Below, piece by piece: positions 40,306-53,546 of a stretch of DNA of 64,000 nucleotides. This DNA is from Formicarius rufipectus (taxonomy: Eukaryota > Chordata > Aves > Passeriformes > Formicariidae). Where the stretch lies: contig VXAU01003156.1 in assembly GCA_013399695.1 (NCBI GenBank), positions 1,934,219 to 1,998,218 of the forward strand, given 5' to 3'. The position numbers and the translations under genes are program-made. Under the pieces are notes generated by a model. That model was not told the DNA's origin. It did not search any database and saw nothing but the letters and a program-made list of their open reading frames with translations. Positions within the stretch are counted from its first letter, which is position 1. Every line of letters starts with the position of its first letter.

Positions 40306-40560
40306 TAGAATTCTGTAATTTAGGCTGGAAGGGACCTCTGGAGGTCACCCAGTTCAGCCTTCTGCCTAAAGCAAGGCCAACCTTACAGTTCCAGCTGTTT
40401 GTTCAAGATCAGCCCCGTTAAGTTTTGTGTACCTCCAAGGATGGAGATTCTACAGTCACCAGCCTGGTCTGGTATTCACCACACTTGTTGGCTTTTTGTT
40501 TGGTTTTGCAATATGCAGTTGAAATTTCCCTTGTTGCATCTTTCTCATCAAGAGATGTGC
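40306..40560 (-). mobile_element. CR1 LINE 3' fragment, reverse orientation
   Basis: The plus strand begins with AGAATTCTGTAATTTAGGCT, then GGAAGGGACCTCTGGAGGTC, AAAGCAAGGCCAAC and CTCCAAGGATGGAGATTCTAC. This is the reverse complement of the CR1 3' region, so the element's 3' end is at the left. Similarity fades to the right, past a GCAGTTGAAATTTCC segment near 40,516. It is an old truncated copy. Confidence 0.85.
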
Positions 40561-42591
40561 CTCAGTTTCCTTCACAGCTGTTGTGCCACAGTCTGCCTGC
40601 AGTGTAGACATATCAGAGGAGCTTCAGAGGAGCTGGGTTTGGAACCAGAGCAGCTGGGCACAGCAGTGTGGAGCCAAGGAGAGCCTGAAAAACCCACCTG
40701 AGAAACATGGAGTGAGCAGGGGAGCAAAGGACTGTGTTATCTCTTTATCAAGAGGGCATAATGGGACTAAACAGATACAATTCAATAATAAGTAATAGTG
40801 GGAGAACATTTCAAACCCTGTGTTCATACACCGTGTTAAGCAACAGCTAATTGGCACTTTATTGCCAAGTTTTCTAAGTGTCTCAAACTGCTGCCTCCTA
40901 AATTTCATTAAGTGTGAAGTGCAAGTCATATTCCATTCATCAAAGCACTGCTGAAAGGACAGCCCTGAACTGACTGCCTTTCCAAGTGAGCAAGGGATGG
41001 CAGAGGCTGAACTGCAGCAGTCAGGTGGAGGAAATGCCCCATGGAGGATGGAGTTTGGTAACCTACAATATCCAAGCAAGTCTGAGATGTTATTTGGGTA
41101 TGGTAACCATGGAGAACTGGAATGAAAGGATCATGTACAGATGCAGCAAGTCTGTGCTCAGGGGGAGGGATAAAGTATTACATGTTTGTGCTGAAGGAGT
41201 CTGATTCAATCAGCAAAAACTCAAAAAAAACCCTGGTGACAGAGGGAGAAGGAGGGGTTTCCACTACTGAAAGAAGAGGCAGTGCTCAATTCCAACAGGA
41301 CCCTGACTCTTCCCAGCCAGGGCAACGAGGAGCAGCAAGCAGCTGTGTGTCCAGGAATTCAGGCAGGGAGTGACAAGGAATACACAGATTTAGATCAGTG
41401 AATGGCTGGGATTCTGGAGGCCTCTCAAATTCTGACTGCCCTTTTGCCTTGGGGACCATATGTTCCCAAAGAGGTTGAGAGAAAACCCTAAATGTTCTCA
41501 GAGTTGCAGCCCCAGGAAATGGAGTCCTGAAGCTGCTTCAGAGCGAGTCCTGGGCAGCAGGTCCTGCTTCTGGAAGGGCAAGGGAAAAAAAAACACAGTT
41601 CCCAGGAAGCTCAGCAGAGTTTATGGAAGAAGCTCGTGGCACAACCTCTTGCAACTGAGGTCACAGGCCCTGAAATACATGAGATGAGCCCCTAACACAA
41701 CAGCTTGTTAAGGGTTGAACTTTCCCAACAATACATTATGTTGATACTTCTAGTGTCAGCATGGTCTTTATCTGAGGTGGTCTGTGACAGGAGGAGTTCC
41801 AACTTCAATGAAACACAAACCACATCAAGAATAAGCAACATATAAAAACTATCAGTGCCTCAGAGCAGTGTCCAAAAGGAGCTTCTAAGAAAATGGTAAG
41901 AATATTCAGAGAGAAAACTGATTCATGAGATCAGCTTAATTATCAGTAGGATGCACTGCTAAAAATGAGTGACAGGAAATTCCAGATAACAAAAAAGAAC
42001 TCTGTTCTTTTAAGAGGTAGAATTGAAAGGAATTTAGAACAAGATCAAAAGACTATGAGGTTTTAAGGAGTGAAGCATTAATACTTAAAAAGAAAGAATA
42101 ATAAACCCCAAATTTGCTGAAACTGTATGATGGCCAAGCAGCTTAACATAAACATTTTGGTTTTGGCCATATTCACCCTGATCTGCTAACTTGGGATAGC
42201 TTCATTTTCCTTTTTTAGGAAAAAAAGATGGTTGTTATGATAATCTTAAGAGCTGAAAGGGGAAACAAGCTTAGACAATTAGACACAGGAAAAATACATT
42301 TTTCTTCAATGCCAGACCAGAGAACATTTGCTTCTAATGGTTTAGTTCACCATCCTGTAAAGATCAGGGCAATTTACAGAACCCTGATCTGTCTTGTTAC
42401 AACCCAAATTTCATGTGTGTTCACTTTAGGCACAGACATGACTCTATTTTGACCAGAGATAATTCTCTTCAAATCATCCCTGAGAGTCCTGCACTGCCTC
42501 TATCTCCAGTAAATTACATTAGTTGCCAACTCAAAAGATTGGACGAACTCAAATTAGAGTGCACTGGATTGTCTTACATTTTTTTACTCAG
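40561..42591. other. Intergenic, no gene recognised
   Basis: Unique sequence with no gene or repeat that I recognise. Confidence 0.55.
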
Positions 42592-42768
42592 TTTTCTTAC
42601 CACCTCTTTCCTCTGGCATGCCACAGAAAAGGTGTCTGAATTCCTTTTCCCTAGAGACAAATAACTGCCCTTTTTAGGCCTGTTTTCGGGGCTCTAATTC
42701 TTAGGGGTGACCTGCTTGGGAAAAGATCTGATAGTTTCTACTCTTGGCTTGCCCACATTATCTTTTTA
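42592..42768 (+). repeat. Second direct duplication, copy 1
   Basis: The block matches 43635-43812 at roughly 90 percent by eye. Shared segments include CCTCTGGCATGCCACA, TGTCTGAATTCCTTTTCC, AATAACTGCCC, and CTCTTGGCTTGCCCACATTA. It could be a low-copy repeat family inserted twice, or an older local duplication. No protein resemblance is seen. Confidence 0.85.
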
Positions 42769-43634
42769 CATTTTTGTCTGTTTAGGGTTGGTTCTTTGCA
42801 GGGAAACAATAACTATTAACTAACCTTTCCTTTAGCCACTCCCTTTATAGTCTCTGTAGGAAGACAGTAGTATATATTTGAGTACAACACAGTCAAGACT
42901 GAATATTCAAGTGTCTAAAAGTAAGCCAGGTCTGCATTTTGCATCCACACAGCTGCTGTAGTGCAGGGAGCAAGACTGCTTGCTTTATGCAGGACTAGGG
43001 CAAGATGGCCCAAATCCTGGGCCTTAGGCAGTTGTTTGGACTCAACACTGCAGGTAAAGTTCATGGCCTGAAGTTCCTCACATTTTCCCTGAGCACAAGG
43101 TCCAGGGATGATAAAAGCACAGTGTGAAAACGGGATGTGGCGTTTCCTGGTGGTATGGATGGAGTTCAAGTATTTTTCTGATTATGATCCTTCCTCCGAC
43201 TGCCCTGTTTGTTACTGGAACTCCTTAGCCAAGGTCACAAGCCACTGATGAGAGATCTCAGTTCCCTGGAACCCAGGCTTTTTGATCACTCATTAGTGGT
43301 TGCACACTCTCCTATCAACACATTTCAGATGTTCCTACGTGCACATGACTCAAGTTGTCATTTTTTTAAAAAAGCCTCTGATGGGCTTTACTGAGAATTG
43401 TTGGTGTGTGGATCTGCAGCAAGATCTCTTCGTGGTTTCATGGGTAGTTATCTGCCTCAGAACCACCGTGAGAAGGAAAACGTGTTGCAGAGCACTGATA
43501 TCCTCATCTTGGATTGGGGCCAGAGAGAGTGGCACAGAACAGGCCCAAGTTTTTCTCCTCAGGCAGTCTAATGTGCAGAAATAAGACCCCACTTCTTCTT
43601 CCCAGATTATCCAAAGTGGGAGGACATTGCTCAT

Positions 43635-43812
43635 TTTTCTTACCATCTCTTTCCTCTGGCATGCCACAAGAAATGGTGTCTGAATTCCTTTTCCCCAGAG
43701 ATCAATAACTGCCCTTTTTAGGCTTGATTTTGGGGCTATAATTCTTAGGGTGGCCTGCCTAGGAAGAAGTCTGGTAGTTTCTCCTCTTGGCTTGCCCACA
43801 TTACCTTTTCTA
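43635..43812 (+). repeat. Second direct duplication, copy 2
   Basis: This is the partner of 42592-42768, offset by 1,043 bases. It differs by about 18 substitutions and small indels, so it is older than the pair near 2 and 4 kb. The blocks lack the TG...CA termini of LTRs, and the sequence between them is not recognisably retroviral. Confidence 0.85.
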
Positions 43813-46800
43813 CTCCACCCAGTGCAGGAAGACTCAGTTATTTGAAGAGCTCCCAAATCATTGCAAATCGTAGCTGACAGAACAGGGAAAGCTCAAATCA
43901 ATGCCAGTTTAGCATTCTGTGAGTCATTCCAGTTCAGCTCATGCCCCTTAGAAGCTCAGGGAGCAGGGAGCAGCAGCCAGCTGTGCATGGAAACCTTTGC
44001 AGCCCTTCCTCCTGCCGAGGGCTGGGTGAGCCTTGCCCCAGACACCCTCCCACAATGACAATCATTTGCTACTTTTGCTAGAGCTGAGCACCTTTGTCAG
44101 GGCTTTCATTGGCAAAAGCCACCCCTGGCAGTCCTGGGCTTACAGCTGCTGTGGGAACAAGACACACTTTTCCTTCTTCAGTGATCAGAACATCCAAACC
44201 AACATGGTCTGCTGACCAGCCTGATACGTATCCATCTCTCACACTGTTCCTAGAATTTTGCATGTGCAATTGCTGACTCTTGAAGCTAACCAAGGAATTC
44301 TTTCCAGTCCAGGGGCCACAATGCCATCCAGAGGCTCTGCCTTATCAGCAGGCAATTGGAAAGCTCCTTGAAGCTATGAAGAGTAAAAAGCTAACAACAT
44401 TTTACTTGAGCTTCTGCAAAACCAACACAAAACCTTCTCCAGGATTTATGTCCAGGAATGATGTGGAATTTTTTTCTAGTAGGCTTTTCTGGATTATCTG
44501 AAGAACGGTGATGAAGTACTCATAACCTCTTTTGGTTTCTGCTTTCCTGGGGACGTCCAGCTCCTTTCCCCACGTGGCAGCAGTAGTTATCAGCAATATT
44601 CATCTACTCCTGCAAAGGATTCCATGGTCTTGTACTGTCACTCATAAAGAGTTTCTCCCTCAAGAGGGAGCATTTCTCTGATCTCTCCCACAAGCTCACA
44701 GTGTGTCTCTATTTGGTAGTCAATGACCACAGTAAGAACTCCAGAACAGATCTCTGTATGGATACTGCTCTAGAAAAACAGCTCTGTGTGTGTATCTTAT
44801 ACCAGAAGAACCTACACCACATTTGAAGCAAACCTATTCCAAAATAAATCATTTTTATTATAGACGAGTGTCCACCCTGGGAACTGCTACAATACAGAAC
44901 ACTATATTGCAATGCACAACCTAGAGAAAATAATAGTTTTATTTTAAACAATATCCAGCCTGTGTGGACTCATTTTATTCAGGCTACTTCCATTAATGTA
45001 ATAGCATTAGACAGTATGTTTCTGTTCAGAGATTCTTATCTTGATATTCTCAAAAGCTGTTTTCCAAGAGGTTACGGAAATGACAAATGTGAGGATGGCT
45101 TTAATATTCTGTCTGCAGAGAGAAATTGTTCTTCTCCCATTTCTTAGACAGTACAGTTTTTCCTTGAGTTTGTTTGGTCCAAACAGAATCTTAAACACTG
45201 TTAGGAAGCACTTAAAGCCCACCTTGTCCAGTTCCTGTGGAAAACACAACTGCAAACCCAACAGACACTTGTGTCTGAGTCAACAAGTGTAAGACAAACC
45301 ATCTCTCACCTCTGGCTGAGTAGCCCCCTCATGAAACTTTTCATCAAAACTAGGAAACTAAATTCTTGATAAAGAATGTTCCATATTTCCCTAAATTCAA
45401 CTCTTTTCATTTTTAACTAAGAATATTTCTCCAACAGTTTTCCAAAGAGGAAGAAAGCCTTTTCTTTCATGACTAATGAATACTTTTACAATTAGGGACA
45501 GCAGCATTAAAGGCAGGTTTCCATCAGGGCACAGTGTAGGCACGTGAGCTCCACCTGAGCAAAGGGCAGAGACAAGGATATGGTGTTCTAGCAGCATGCA
45601 GGACCCTGTGCCATTGGTACAGACCCTCTGCCCTGCTGTGCCAAAGCCTCTGCAAGGTGCCCTCTCTTGTATTTTAATCCTCTCTGCAGTGTAGGTAAGG
45701 GAGTGAATTGGTGATAAGCAAAACCTTTACCAACTTGGAGGAAAAAAGAAGAGACATAAAAAGGTTAATTAAAAGAAAAGGCCCTAGTGATATTAAAACT
45801 CCAACTGCACAATGAATGTATTCAGAGGGAGAGATTAAAACTCGTGGAATTAAGGCAAAATTGCTGTCAGTAGATTCGGTTTCCTTCTTTATCTGTGGTC
45901 CACATTTTACAGGAAAAGGGTAGTTGTGCTCCCTACAGCAGAGTGCATGTGTTCTGTGCTGTTCTTGGGAAGAGGCAAAAACTGCAGCCCTGGCTGGTCT
46001 GCCTTAGGTCTTATTTTACTCTCAGTGATGAAGAATTATTGGAATTCCTCCTGTTTTCATTCAGCATCATCCAGTGGTTAGAAAATGGTACAGTGAAGAA
46101 GGTAACAGTGCATCCTCCAGGGAAAGATGAGGAATTCTCTCCAGTAATTCTAGCTGTGAACAGTTGTTGACCATAACCTCTGTTCCTCCTGACAAATGAG
46201 AAGGAGGAAGGATTTTTTTATTATTACAGAAGATATAAATGGAAGAATGAGCTGGGTGAACTGTAGTGACAGAGGAAGGAATCAGTTAACTGAAATTGTC
46301 GGTGTACTCTATTGCGTTTTTAACTGTACAGTTTTATGCTTACCTGGCATGTGAGACTCGATGAAAGGGTACCTGGGACTTCTAAGTTTATGCTAAAATT
46401 AAGTAATATGTTTTCATGGTGTTTTACAGTTTAATTCTCTGTTTCTGCTACATATGGACTAGTAGGCTCAAATTTACCTTACTTTGTTTTTTCTCTTACT
46501 ATTCTTACATGTTCATCCCAACCGTTACACCTGTGTGCTGCATCTGTACGTATTAAGCACTATATATGAAAACAGAAGAGGCAGACAAGTCTGTGCCACC
46601 AGCTATCCCTGATGCTCAATGCACAAATTAAGAGATTCATATACTGTGGGTAATGCCTTAAGTAGATCAAGCTTAAAAAACATAAACCCTACCAGCAGAA
46701 ACTGCTGGGTCCACAGTTATTTCCCCTGTGTGCCTGCATCAGGCTTAAGTGCTGATCCCCTCTGAAGCTGGTCACTCCTTCATCTGCTGCAATTTTAAGT

Positions 46801-48751
46801 CACCACTATCAGTTACAGTTTGGGCAGATCCCTGGTCTCTTATCCCTCTGCTCAGTCACCCCATGGCAAAGTTCAGAAAGGGCCTGAAGTGGCAGCAAGG
46901 ACTGAACAGCCCAGGAAAGAACCTGCAATTCAATCTGGGCAAGCACTCTGTCACTACAGCCCTGGTGCTCCACATGGGCCCCACTGTTTGCATTGTAGCC
47001 AAGAACTTGTTTGTCTGGTGCCATTTCAGCCTTTTCTCCCAATTTTTTTGTTGCTGTGGCCTGAAAATGCTTAACACTCAAGACTTCCTTTAATAGCAAT
47101 TTTCCATTACAAATGTCGCGGGCTCATTTTTGTCTTCCGATCTCCATGAAATTCCTTTTCCTTGTGCTCTCAAGCATCAGTTTGGTATCATTCATAAGGC
47201 CTGTTGTGATAAGACACCAACAGTCCCTGTGCTAAAACCAACTGTGGCAAAACCCTTCAGTTTGCAGCATCCCCAGGCCTGGGAATGGCTGGATGCAGAG
47301 CTGCCCCTCCATCTCCCAGGGCTGGGACAGGCAGCTCCTGCCACACACTGGCAGCTTCTTCCACTGAGCTCGTCTTAACAGTGCTCCAAACACTGAAAAA
47401 TGAACAGGGGGAGGGGGTGTATTTCTGCATTTTTAATTTTTTTTTTTTTTTTTTACAATTAAGGGGTTTTAAACCAATGGCTTTCATTTGGTTAGCAAGA
47501 ATTCAGATTTTCATTGGTCAGCTCTACAGCTCCTCTGCTATGTCTCTTGTAGAAGCCATATCATTGAAAGAGCTGACGCTGTAAACACAGGGCAAGGCTG
47601 GGATTATCCATGGCTTGGCTTTGCCAGTCAACTTCTTTTTAAAAAAAAACAAAACTCCATTAAGCACTACACTTCAAATCCTTGCACTTTTCAGGTGGTT
47701 GACTTCTGTCTAAAGACCTTCTAAGAACTGAATTGTGCACATTTCTAGTTTAATTGCAAATTTCCTGGCATCATTACTATATAGGTAGTTTATTTTACAG
47801 CTTTCAGCTTACTCACTTCATTACATAACTACTTAATTTGGGGCTTAAATGGGAAAGTGATTAGTCACTTTTTTGTAACTCACTTCTCATGAACTTTAGC
47901 ACCCCTGCTTTGTCTGTTCACCATTTATGTTACAACATCAGCAAGGAAAGATGAATGCCTGTTCTAATTAGGTTTCTTTTTCTGGAGCATCACACAGAGA
48001 TCTCAAGTCAAAATCCTGTAAGTACGTTTGCTTTAGAATTCAATTTCCAAGCTGAGCTGTCGGGTTTTTTTACAAAGATCAAGGAAATGATGGTATAAAT
48101 CATTAAGAAACAGTGCACGTGTTAACAGGACATTTATATGTTTATGTAAGTCCCAGTGGCAAAGAGGCAACGATCTTCCTCATGCATTGTAGTGTTTACT
48201 GGAGGCCATCAAGATAAAATTATAGTTCCAATAATATTTAGATTAATATGTATGATAGAAAAAATCCATCACAGCAAGCTTGGCCATAAGCCAAACTTGA
48301 GCTTCAAGTCCCTGCAGAAAGTTACTAAGCTGTTTGTACAGAAATTATTGCAGCACCATTTTCTGCCTGCCCAGATACATGTTTGGGGTGTGGAGGGAGC
48401 CAACAGCTTCGCTGCCTTCACTGCCACTGTGGTGTTTCTTAATACATCCCACTGATGTCCCTACCAAAAGCCAAGTGTTTGTCCTGAGGGGTTTTACAGA
48501 CCCAGGCTGACAGGGTTACACTTGTTCCCTGCTAACAGGCATGTCACAGTGGACAGCTGCTGCATGGGACAGCTGCGGGGGGAAGGGAAATCTTGTAGAA
48601 CCCAAGCTCCCCTAAGGTTTATTTAATACCCATGAACTAAAGGGTAATGATGCTAATGCTATGCTCCCAGCAAATAGGCCTGTCCTCTCCATCAAAGCCA
48701 GACAGCACCTGGCAGCTGCTGCAAGGAGGAAAAAAGAGAATTGAACAGGGG
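43813..48751. other. Intergenic, no gene recognised
   Basis: Unique AT-rich sequence with a T run near 47,437-47,453. Open frames are short and unremarkable. Confidence 0.55.
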
Positions 48752-48908
48752 ACAGCTGGTCACTGCACCAAGCCCTACAGAGTGCAAGAAACGTTTGGAC
48801 AATGTTCTCGGGCACATGATGTGACTCTTGGGAATGGGTGCAGGGCCAGGAGTTGGACTCAATGATCCCTGTGGGTCCCTTCCAAGTCGGCATATTCTGT
48901 GATCCTCT
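48752..48908 (+). mobile_element. CR1 LINE 3' fragment
   Basis: The sequence reads AGTGCAAGAAACGTTTGGAC, then GCACATGATGTGACTCTTGG, GCAGGGCCAGGAGTTGGACT, then CCCTTCCAAGTCGGCATATT and CTGTGATCC. This is the typical 3' end of an avian CR1 subfamily in sense orientation. The element is heavily 5'-truncated, as most CR1 copies are. No coding sequence remains. Confidence 0.85.
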
Positions 48909-49822
48909 GTGGACCCACAAATGTCTCCCTTAGAAGGACTAATGCCTTAGAAACTATTCATGTTTCAGCTGCAGTCTCTGCTCCCTGCTTGAACTTGTAG
49001 GCATTTGTATGTTTGAGAGTTGACCTAAGGTCTTTCCAATGCCACACATTTGAGTTCGGCATCTTCAGTCACTACACGGAGCACGTATTTGTGGCTTTGA
49101 GAAGTTCAACAGTTCCTTATCACAGGAGGTCTCAGAACACTGAGTTGCACACGAAGGCTGGGTCTGCTTCAACTGTACAGACACGGGTGTGTGGACCCAC
49201 AGCATCCACATGAGAAGAGACAGCAGGATTATAACATAAATACATGGTGCATGAAGGTAGTTTGAAAACTCTGATTTGGTCTCTGTAGCTGTTGAAGATG
49301 GACTTCCCTTTGTTTAGGACAGCTGTTAGTACCTTCCCCTGCTTTGGGTTCTGTCAGGGTTCTTAAGACTGTCTTTGGTACCTTTCAAACAGCACACCTT
49401 TCCAGCAGCTCCTAAAAGTAGTTTACTAGTTTTAGGAGCAAGAGACTGAAACCAGAACTGGGTTTGCAGAGTCTGACGGATTTTGGCCTGACTCAGTCCC
49501 TGCTTCCCTGGTTTAAATGGAACCAGTCGAGGAGCAGCGATCACCCCGCAGGCTGTGAGAGCTCTGGTGTGACTGACCTACAGCACGAGCCCTGGAGCCA
49601 CAGAGTCTTTACCCCAGGGCTTACAAACTGCTGCAGCTTCCCAACTCAGAGCACTCCCAGTGTCACAGGGAGATGGTGAGCAAAAGCAGTTCTGATCAGC
49701 AAAACAAGAGTTCTGTGCTTTGCTGTAGGTCTGGGTGTTGATATTGCAGGCCAAGAGCTACACTCTGTGATTCCTGATTCCTCACCTTCACTTGGTATAT
49801 TGTACACACACACACACACGCA

Positions 49823-49853
<31 letters not shown>

Positions 49854-52800
49854 GAGCAAAGCAAATGAGTATGGTGTGCCTGCTGGTACTAAAGGAGCTG
49901 GGAGAAAAAAGAAAAGCAAAACCAACTAGATTGGGATAACAAGTGGTTTGTTTCAACCTGTTTAGGGGAAACAGGGAGTTTATACTTTGGAAACAAAGTA
50001 AATGCACTGTTTTTTCCTTAATGGTGAGTAGTAGAACTTCGAAATAAAGGTGTCTTTATTGAGGTATTTCTTAGGGTTTGCAAGTGTTTAAAGAGGATTT
50101 GTTGTAATGCTTTGCTTAACTAATTTACAGTAGTTCACAGCAAAGTAGTGAAACTTCTGACTCAAGAAGCTTTTAGACTTCCTTTGCCTAATACAGCTAC
50201 AATTTACTTATGAGGCTTTGAGATAAGTACTTCATTGAGGTTTTGGTGGCAGAGGTGGTACGTGATTTATGCGTTTCCTATAGTTCTTTTCTCACGGGAT
50301 GTTTTCTGTGATAAGCTGTACTCCCACTAATATCTGAGTTTGTCCTCACCTCAGTATCAACTCAGATGCTGCTCTTCCCCTGACTTCCAACTGCAGATAC
50401 CTAAACTTTAAGCTTAGGCATGTGTTAGCAATTTACAGCCAAGCTCCAGGACCCATTCCATGGTCCAGGTCTCAGCTCAGCCCAAGTGCTGCTGCTCTCA
50501 CTGTTGTAACTGTGGATGCAGAGCAAGCTCTCTGAAGGCTCAGTCCCAGTTCCTGCATCCTGCCACTGCTTGGGAAGAGTAGGAAGGGGACAGGCCCTCA
50601 GAAGTCCCAGGTGAACACTGTGCTGCACCTTGTTGGGTCAACCACCAGCATGGCTTTGCAATGGAACAGCTTATTCCAAGTCTTTGCTTTTCAACTGCAT
50701 TTGCAAAAATTGTATTTATTTCTTTTGCCTGTGAGAAGATTTCTAATCCTTGTGTCTCGCTCCTGGCAATGTCTTACCATGACTAAATCACAGGTGCTGG
50801 CCTCCCTGTCTAGGTTTCTGATGACTACAAAAGTGGCTGAGTGTAGATCAAGCTTAGGTAGCTTAGCTAGCCTGACCTCAGTCTGATTTATTTTGTGGTG
50901 AGAATTAAAAGTTAATGCATTCACAAACATAAGCTACTGTTACTGCAGACAATAGACCTTTCAAACGTACTTGAAGGGACTTAGTCATGTGAAAATCACT
51001 GAAAATCAATGGACTTTTACCCCTAGATCAACTGCATTCCTATGAAAGTGCCAAACATAATCTTTCTGTGTGCTTGTATGAGAAGAGGGTTCTGCTCAGT
51101 CTGACCTATGTCAGGAGTCGAAGGGTACAAAGGATTAGATAGACACTAAAGTGTCAGAGAACTTTTTCAGTGAGCCATGGGGGCATCTTCTCTTTGCATT
51201 TGTGTAGAATAAGACAGAGAGCAAATCTGAAATGCACCTCCTCTGGTCCACAAGTTAGAGACAAAAATACAGCTCTTTTTTTCCTCTAAAATGCTTCCTA
51301 CATAAGTATTTGGATTTTAGGCATCTTGATGATTGCAGATTGTCAACCTCACTGCTTTGTAGGAGACAGAGCTCCCCTCCTGGGGCGAGGCAGACTTACT
51401 GGGATGATGCCCAGATGAGATGCAGGAAAGCCAAGGAGGTCTGGCCTGAGAGTGGCAAATGCAGCTTGGGAAGGTGGATAATGGCTAAATGCATGGTGTA
51501 AGTGAACTCAGAGAAAAAGCAGGCAGGGACAGTGCGTAACAGGAGGTAGCAATAACAAATTGTATTTTTCACATTTCTCCACCCTTTTTCCACTGCTGTT
51601 TTCAATGGAAGGGCCAGGGGAAGTGCAGCTCTTGCTATTTTAGCTCTGCCATTTTCTTCTGTTGTGTAAGAAACATGCTGGCCTAAACTAGCACTGATGT
51701 GGTGGTACTTGATGTTTAACTCCCCATGCAATGGAGAACTGCTCTATCATCGTCTTCAGTGCATTTTTACCTTGACTATAAATAGGGATTCGTTTAAATA
51801 CTTTCTTAAGTGTTCATCTTAGGTGAGTCACACCTGTAAGAACCTATGAAACACCAGGATTTCAGAGCAGCATATAAAATTGTCAGGGAAGGATTCCAAA
51901 GTATTTCAGTAAAAATAAAATCATTGTCCCCAGAGCTTTGGCTTTGCAGTTTTTCCTAGGCAGGAGGTCTGGTGCTTGTGTGGGTGGGTGTAAATCAGAA
52001 GGGCACAGGCCTTCCCTATGCTTGCAGCATGTTCTCCATCCCCTACTTCTAGATGGAAGGTGCTGCAATAAAGAAAACAGCACATTTTCAGCCATAACCC
52101 TCTATTTTCCTTTGTGGTCTGTTTATCTTACATATACTGTATTTTAGTATGGTCTTTTACAAACCCACAGGCACTCTACTTACTACAAATATAAATCAGT
52201 AACTAAATATCTCCATCTATGTAACTAATGAAAAGGGCCAAAATATTTTATATCTTACAGTTTAAGACAATTCATTAACATAGTTCATGTAAGTGGAAAT
52301 AACTTAATGGCTGATTTCTTCATAGTTCTGGCATATCTAAATATTTATATGTTTATAACTGCAGGCAAACACATTGCAATACTAAAATCTGCTCTGTGTG
52401 TTTTATGCCACAGTGTATAGTGCACCATGTATGTAAACCTCGTGCACATGCCCACATTTCCCAAATCATACCATAAATTTCAAACCTGTAAATTAGGTTT
52501 ATACTGTGCTTCTGAACATAGCTGAACTTTGTGCATAAGAATGACATCATTGTTTCTGGAGCAACTACCTTACATGAGAAGATGAGAATCAGAAGCAGAC
52601 TTTTAAGAGGAAAATATCAAACTAAATAAATGGTTTGAACACAATATATTACGCTTTGGGGTGCTATAAACATTTTATTGTTACTTGTTTGGGAAGAACT
52701 GCATAACTCACTAGGGCTCCATAACTTGTGAGTAATGCAGCCATCTCAAAACCTAGCAGATTTATCAGTCATGATGTTCAAATCAAAACCTGGGATCTCA

Positions 52801-53089
52801 TTTCCTCCTCAGCTCTTATAAACTTGACCCAGTGTTTAACAATGACCCATCTGCATGTGTTTCCTTACATTTACGTAAGGAATTAAAAAACTGGAACCTG
52901 ATGGAATACTTCAATGCCAGAGCGCCAAGACCTGGTTGTAACTTCTATTTTAAAGAGCGCTGGAAACTTAGGAAAACTTTCTCCAGTGGCAGCAATTACA
53001 GGAGAACAGTTCTAACATTTCAGTTAGAGATTTTCAGCTAAAAATTAACAATTGCTCACACCATTTATTCTGCACAGACAATAACTCAT
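48909..53089. other. Intergenic flank upstream of the HS6ST1 CpG island
   Basis: AT-rich DNA containing the CA/CGCA microsatellite. The change to CpG-rich sequence at about 53,090 is abrupt. No exon is recognised. Confidence 0.55.
49804..49853. repeat. Compound CA/CGCA microsatellite
   Basis: The tract reads as (AC) repeats, then several CGCA units, then (CA) repeats, about 50 bases of strictly alternating purine and pyrimidine. Such tracts favour left-handed DNA under supercoiling and mutate quickly in length. Confidence 0.97.
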
Positions 53090-53287
53090 GTCTCGACACT
53101 GCCGCTACACCGAGCCTCACTCTTTGGCGTGGGGCCGCCGTATTTCACCCTCCATTTACAGGCAGCGGGCAGAGGCTCCAGACGGAGATTTTCGTGAGCT
53201 GCTCGGTGGCAGAGCCCCCCTCCTGCCTTCCTTCCAGCGCCGGGCAGCCACAGCACCCTGCTCGCCCCTTCCGGAGAGGCTCCCCAG

Positions 53288-53430
53288 GGCACTGGTCCCA
53301 GCACCGAGCCCAGGAAGCATTTGGACAACGCTCTCAACCTCACGCTGTGCCTCTTGGGGATTGGCCCTGTGCAGGGCCGGGAGCTGGGCTCGCTCATCCA
53401 AACTCGGCATGTTGTGTGACTCTGGGACTC
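53288..53430 (+). mobile_element. CR1 LINE 3' fragment
   Basis: The block contains AAGCATTTGGACAACGCTCTC, followed by a version of the CR1 text around 'CTCTTGGGGAT...GTGCAGGGCC.GGAGCTGG', and ends near 'CGGCATGTTGTGTGACTCTG'. This matches the 3' end of avian CR1 elements as I know them and is related to the copy near 48.8 kb in the same orientation. It is a 5'-truncated remnant with no reverse transcriptase reading frame. It has become GC-rich in its present CpG-island setting. Confidence 0.75.
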
Positions 53431-53546
53431 CGCTCCGGTGAGGCGATGCCCGGCTCTGAGCACGCCAAGCCTTGCTCTGCGGGTGCGTACTGCACTGATC
53501 CCGGCAGCGGCATCTGCCGAGCCAGGGGCTGCCCTGCCAGGGAGGC

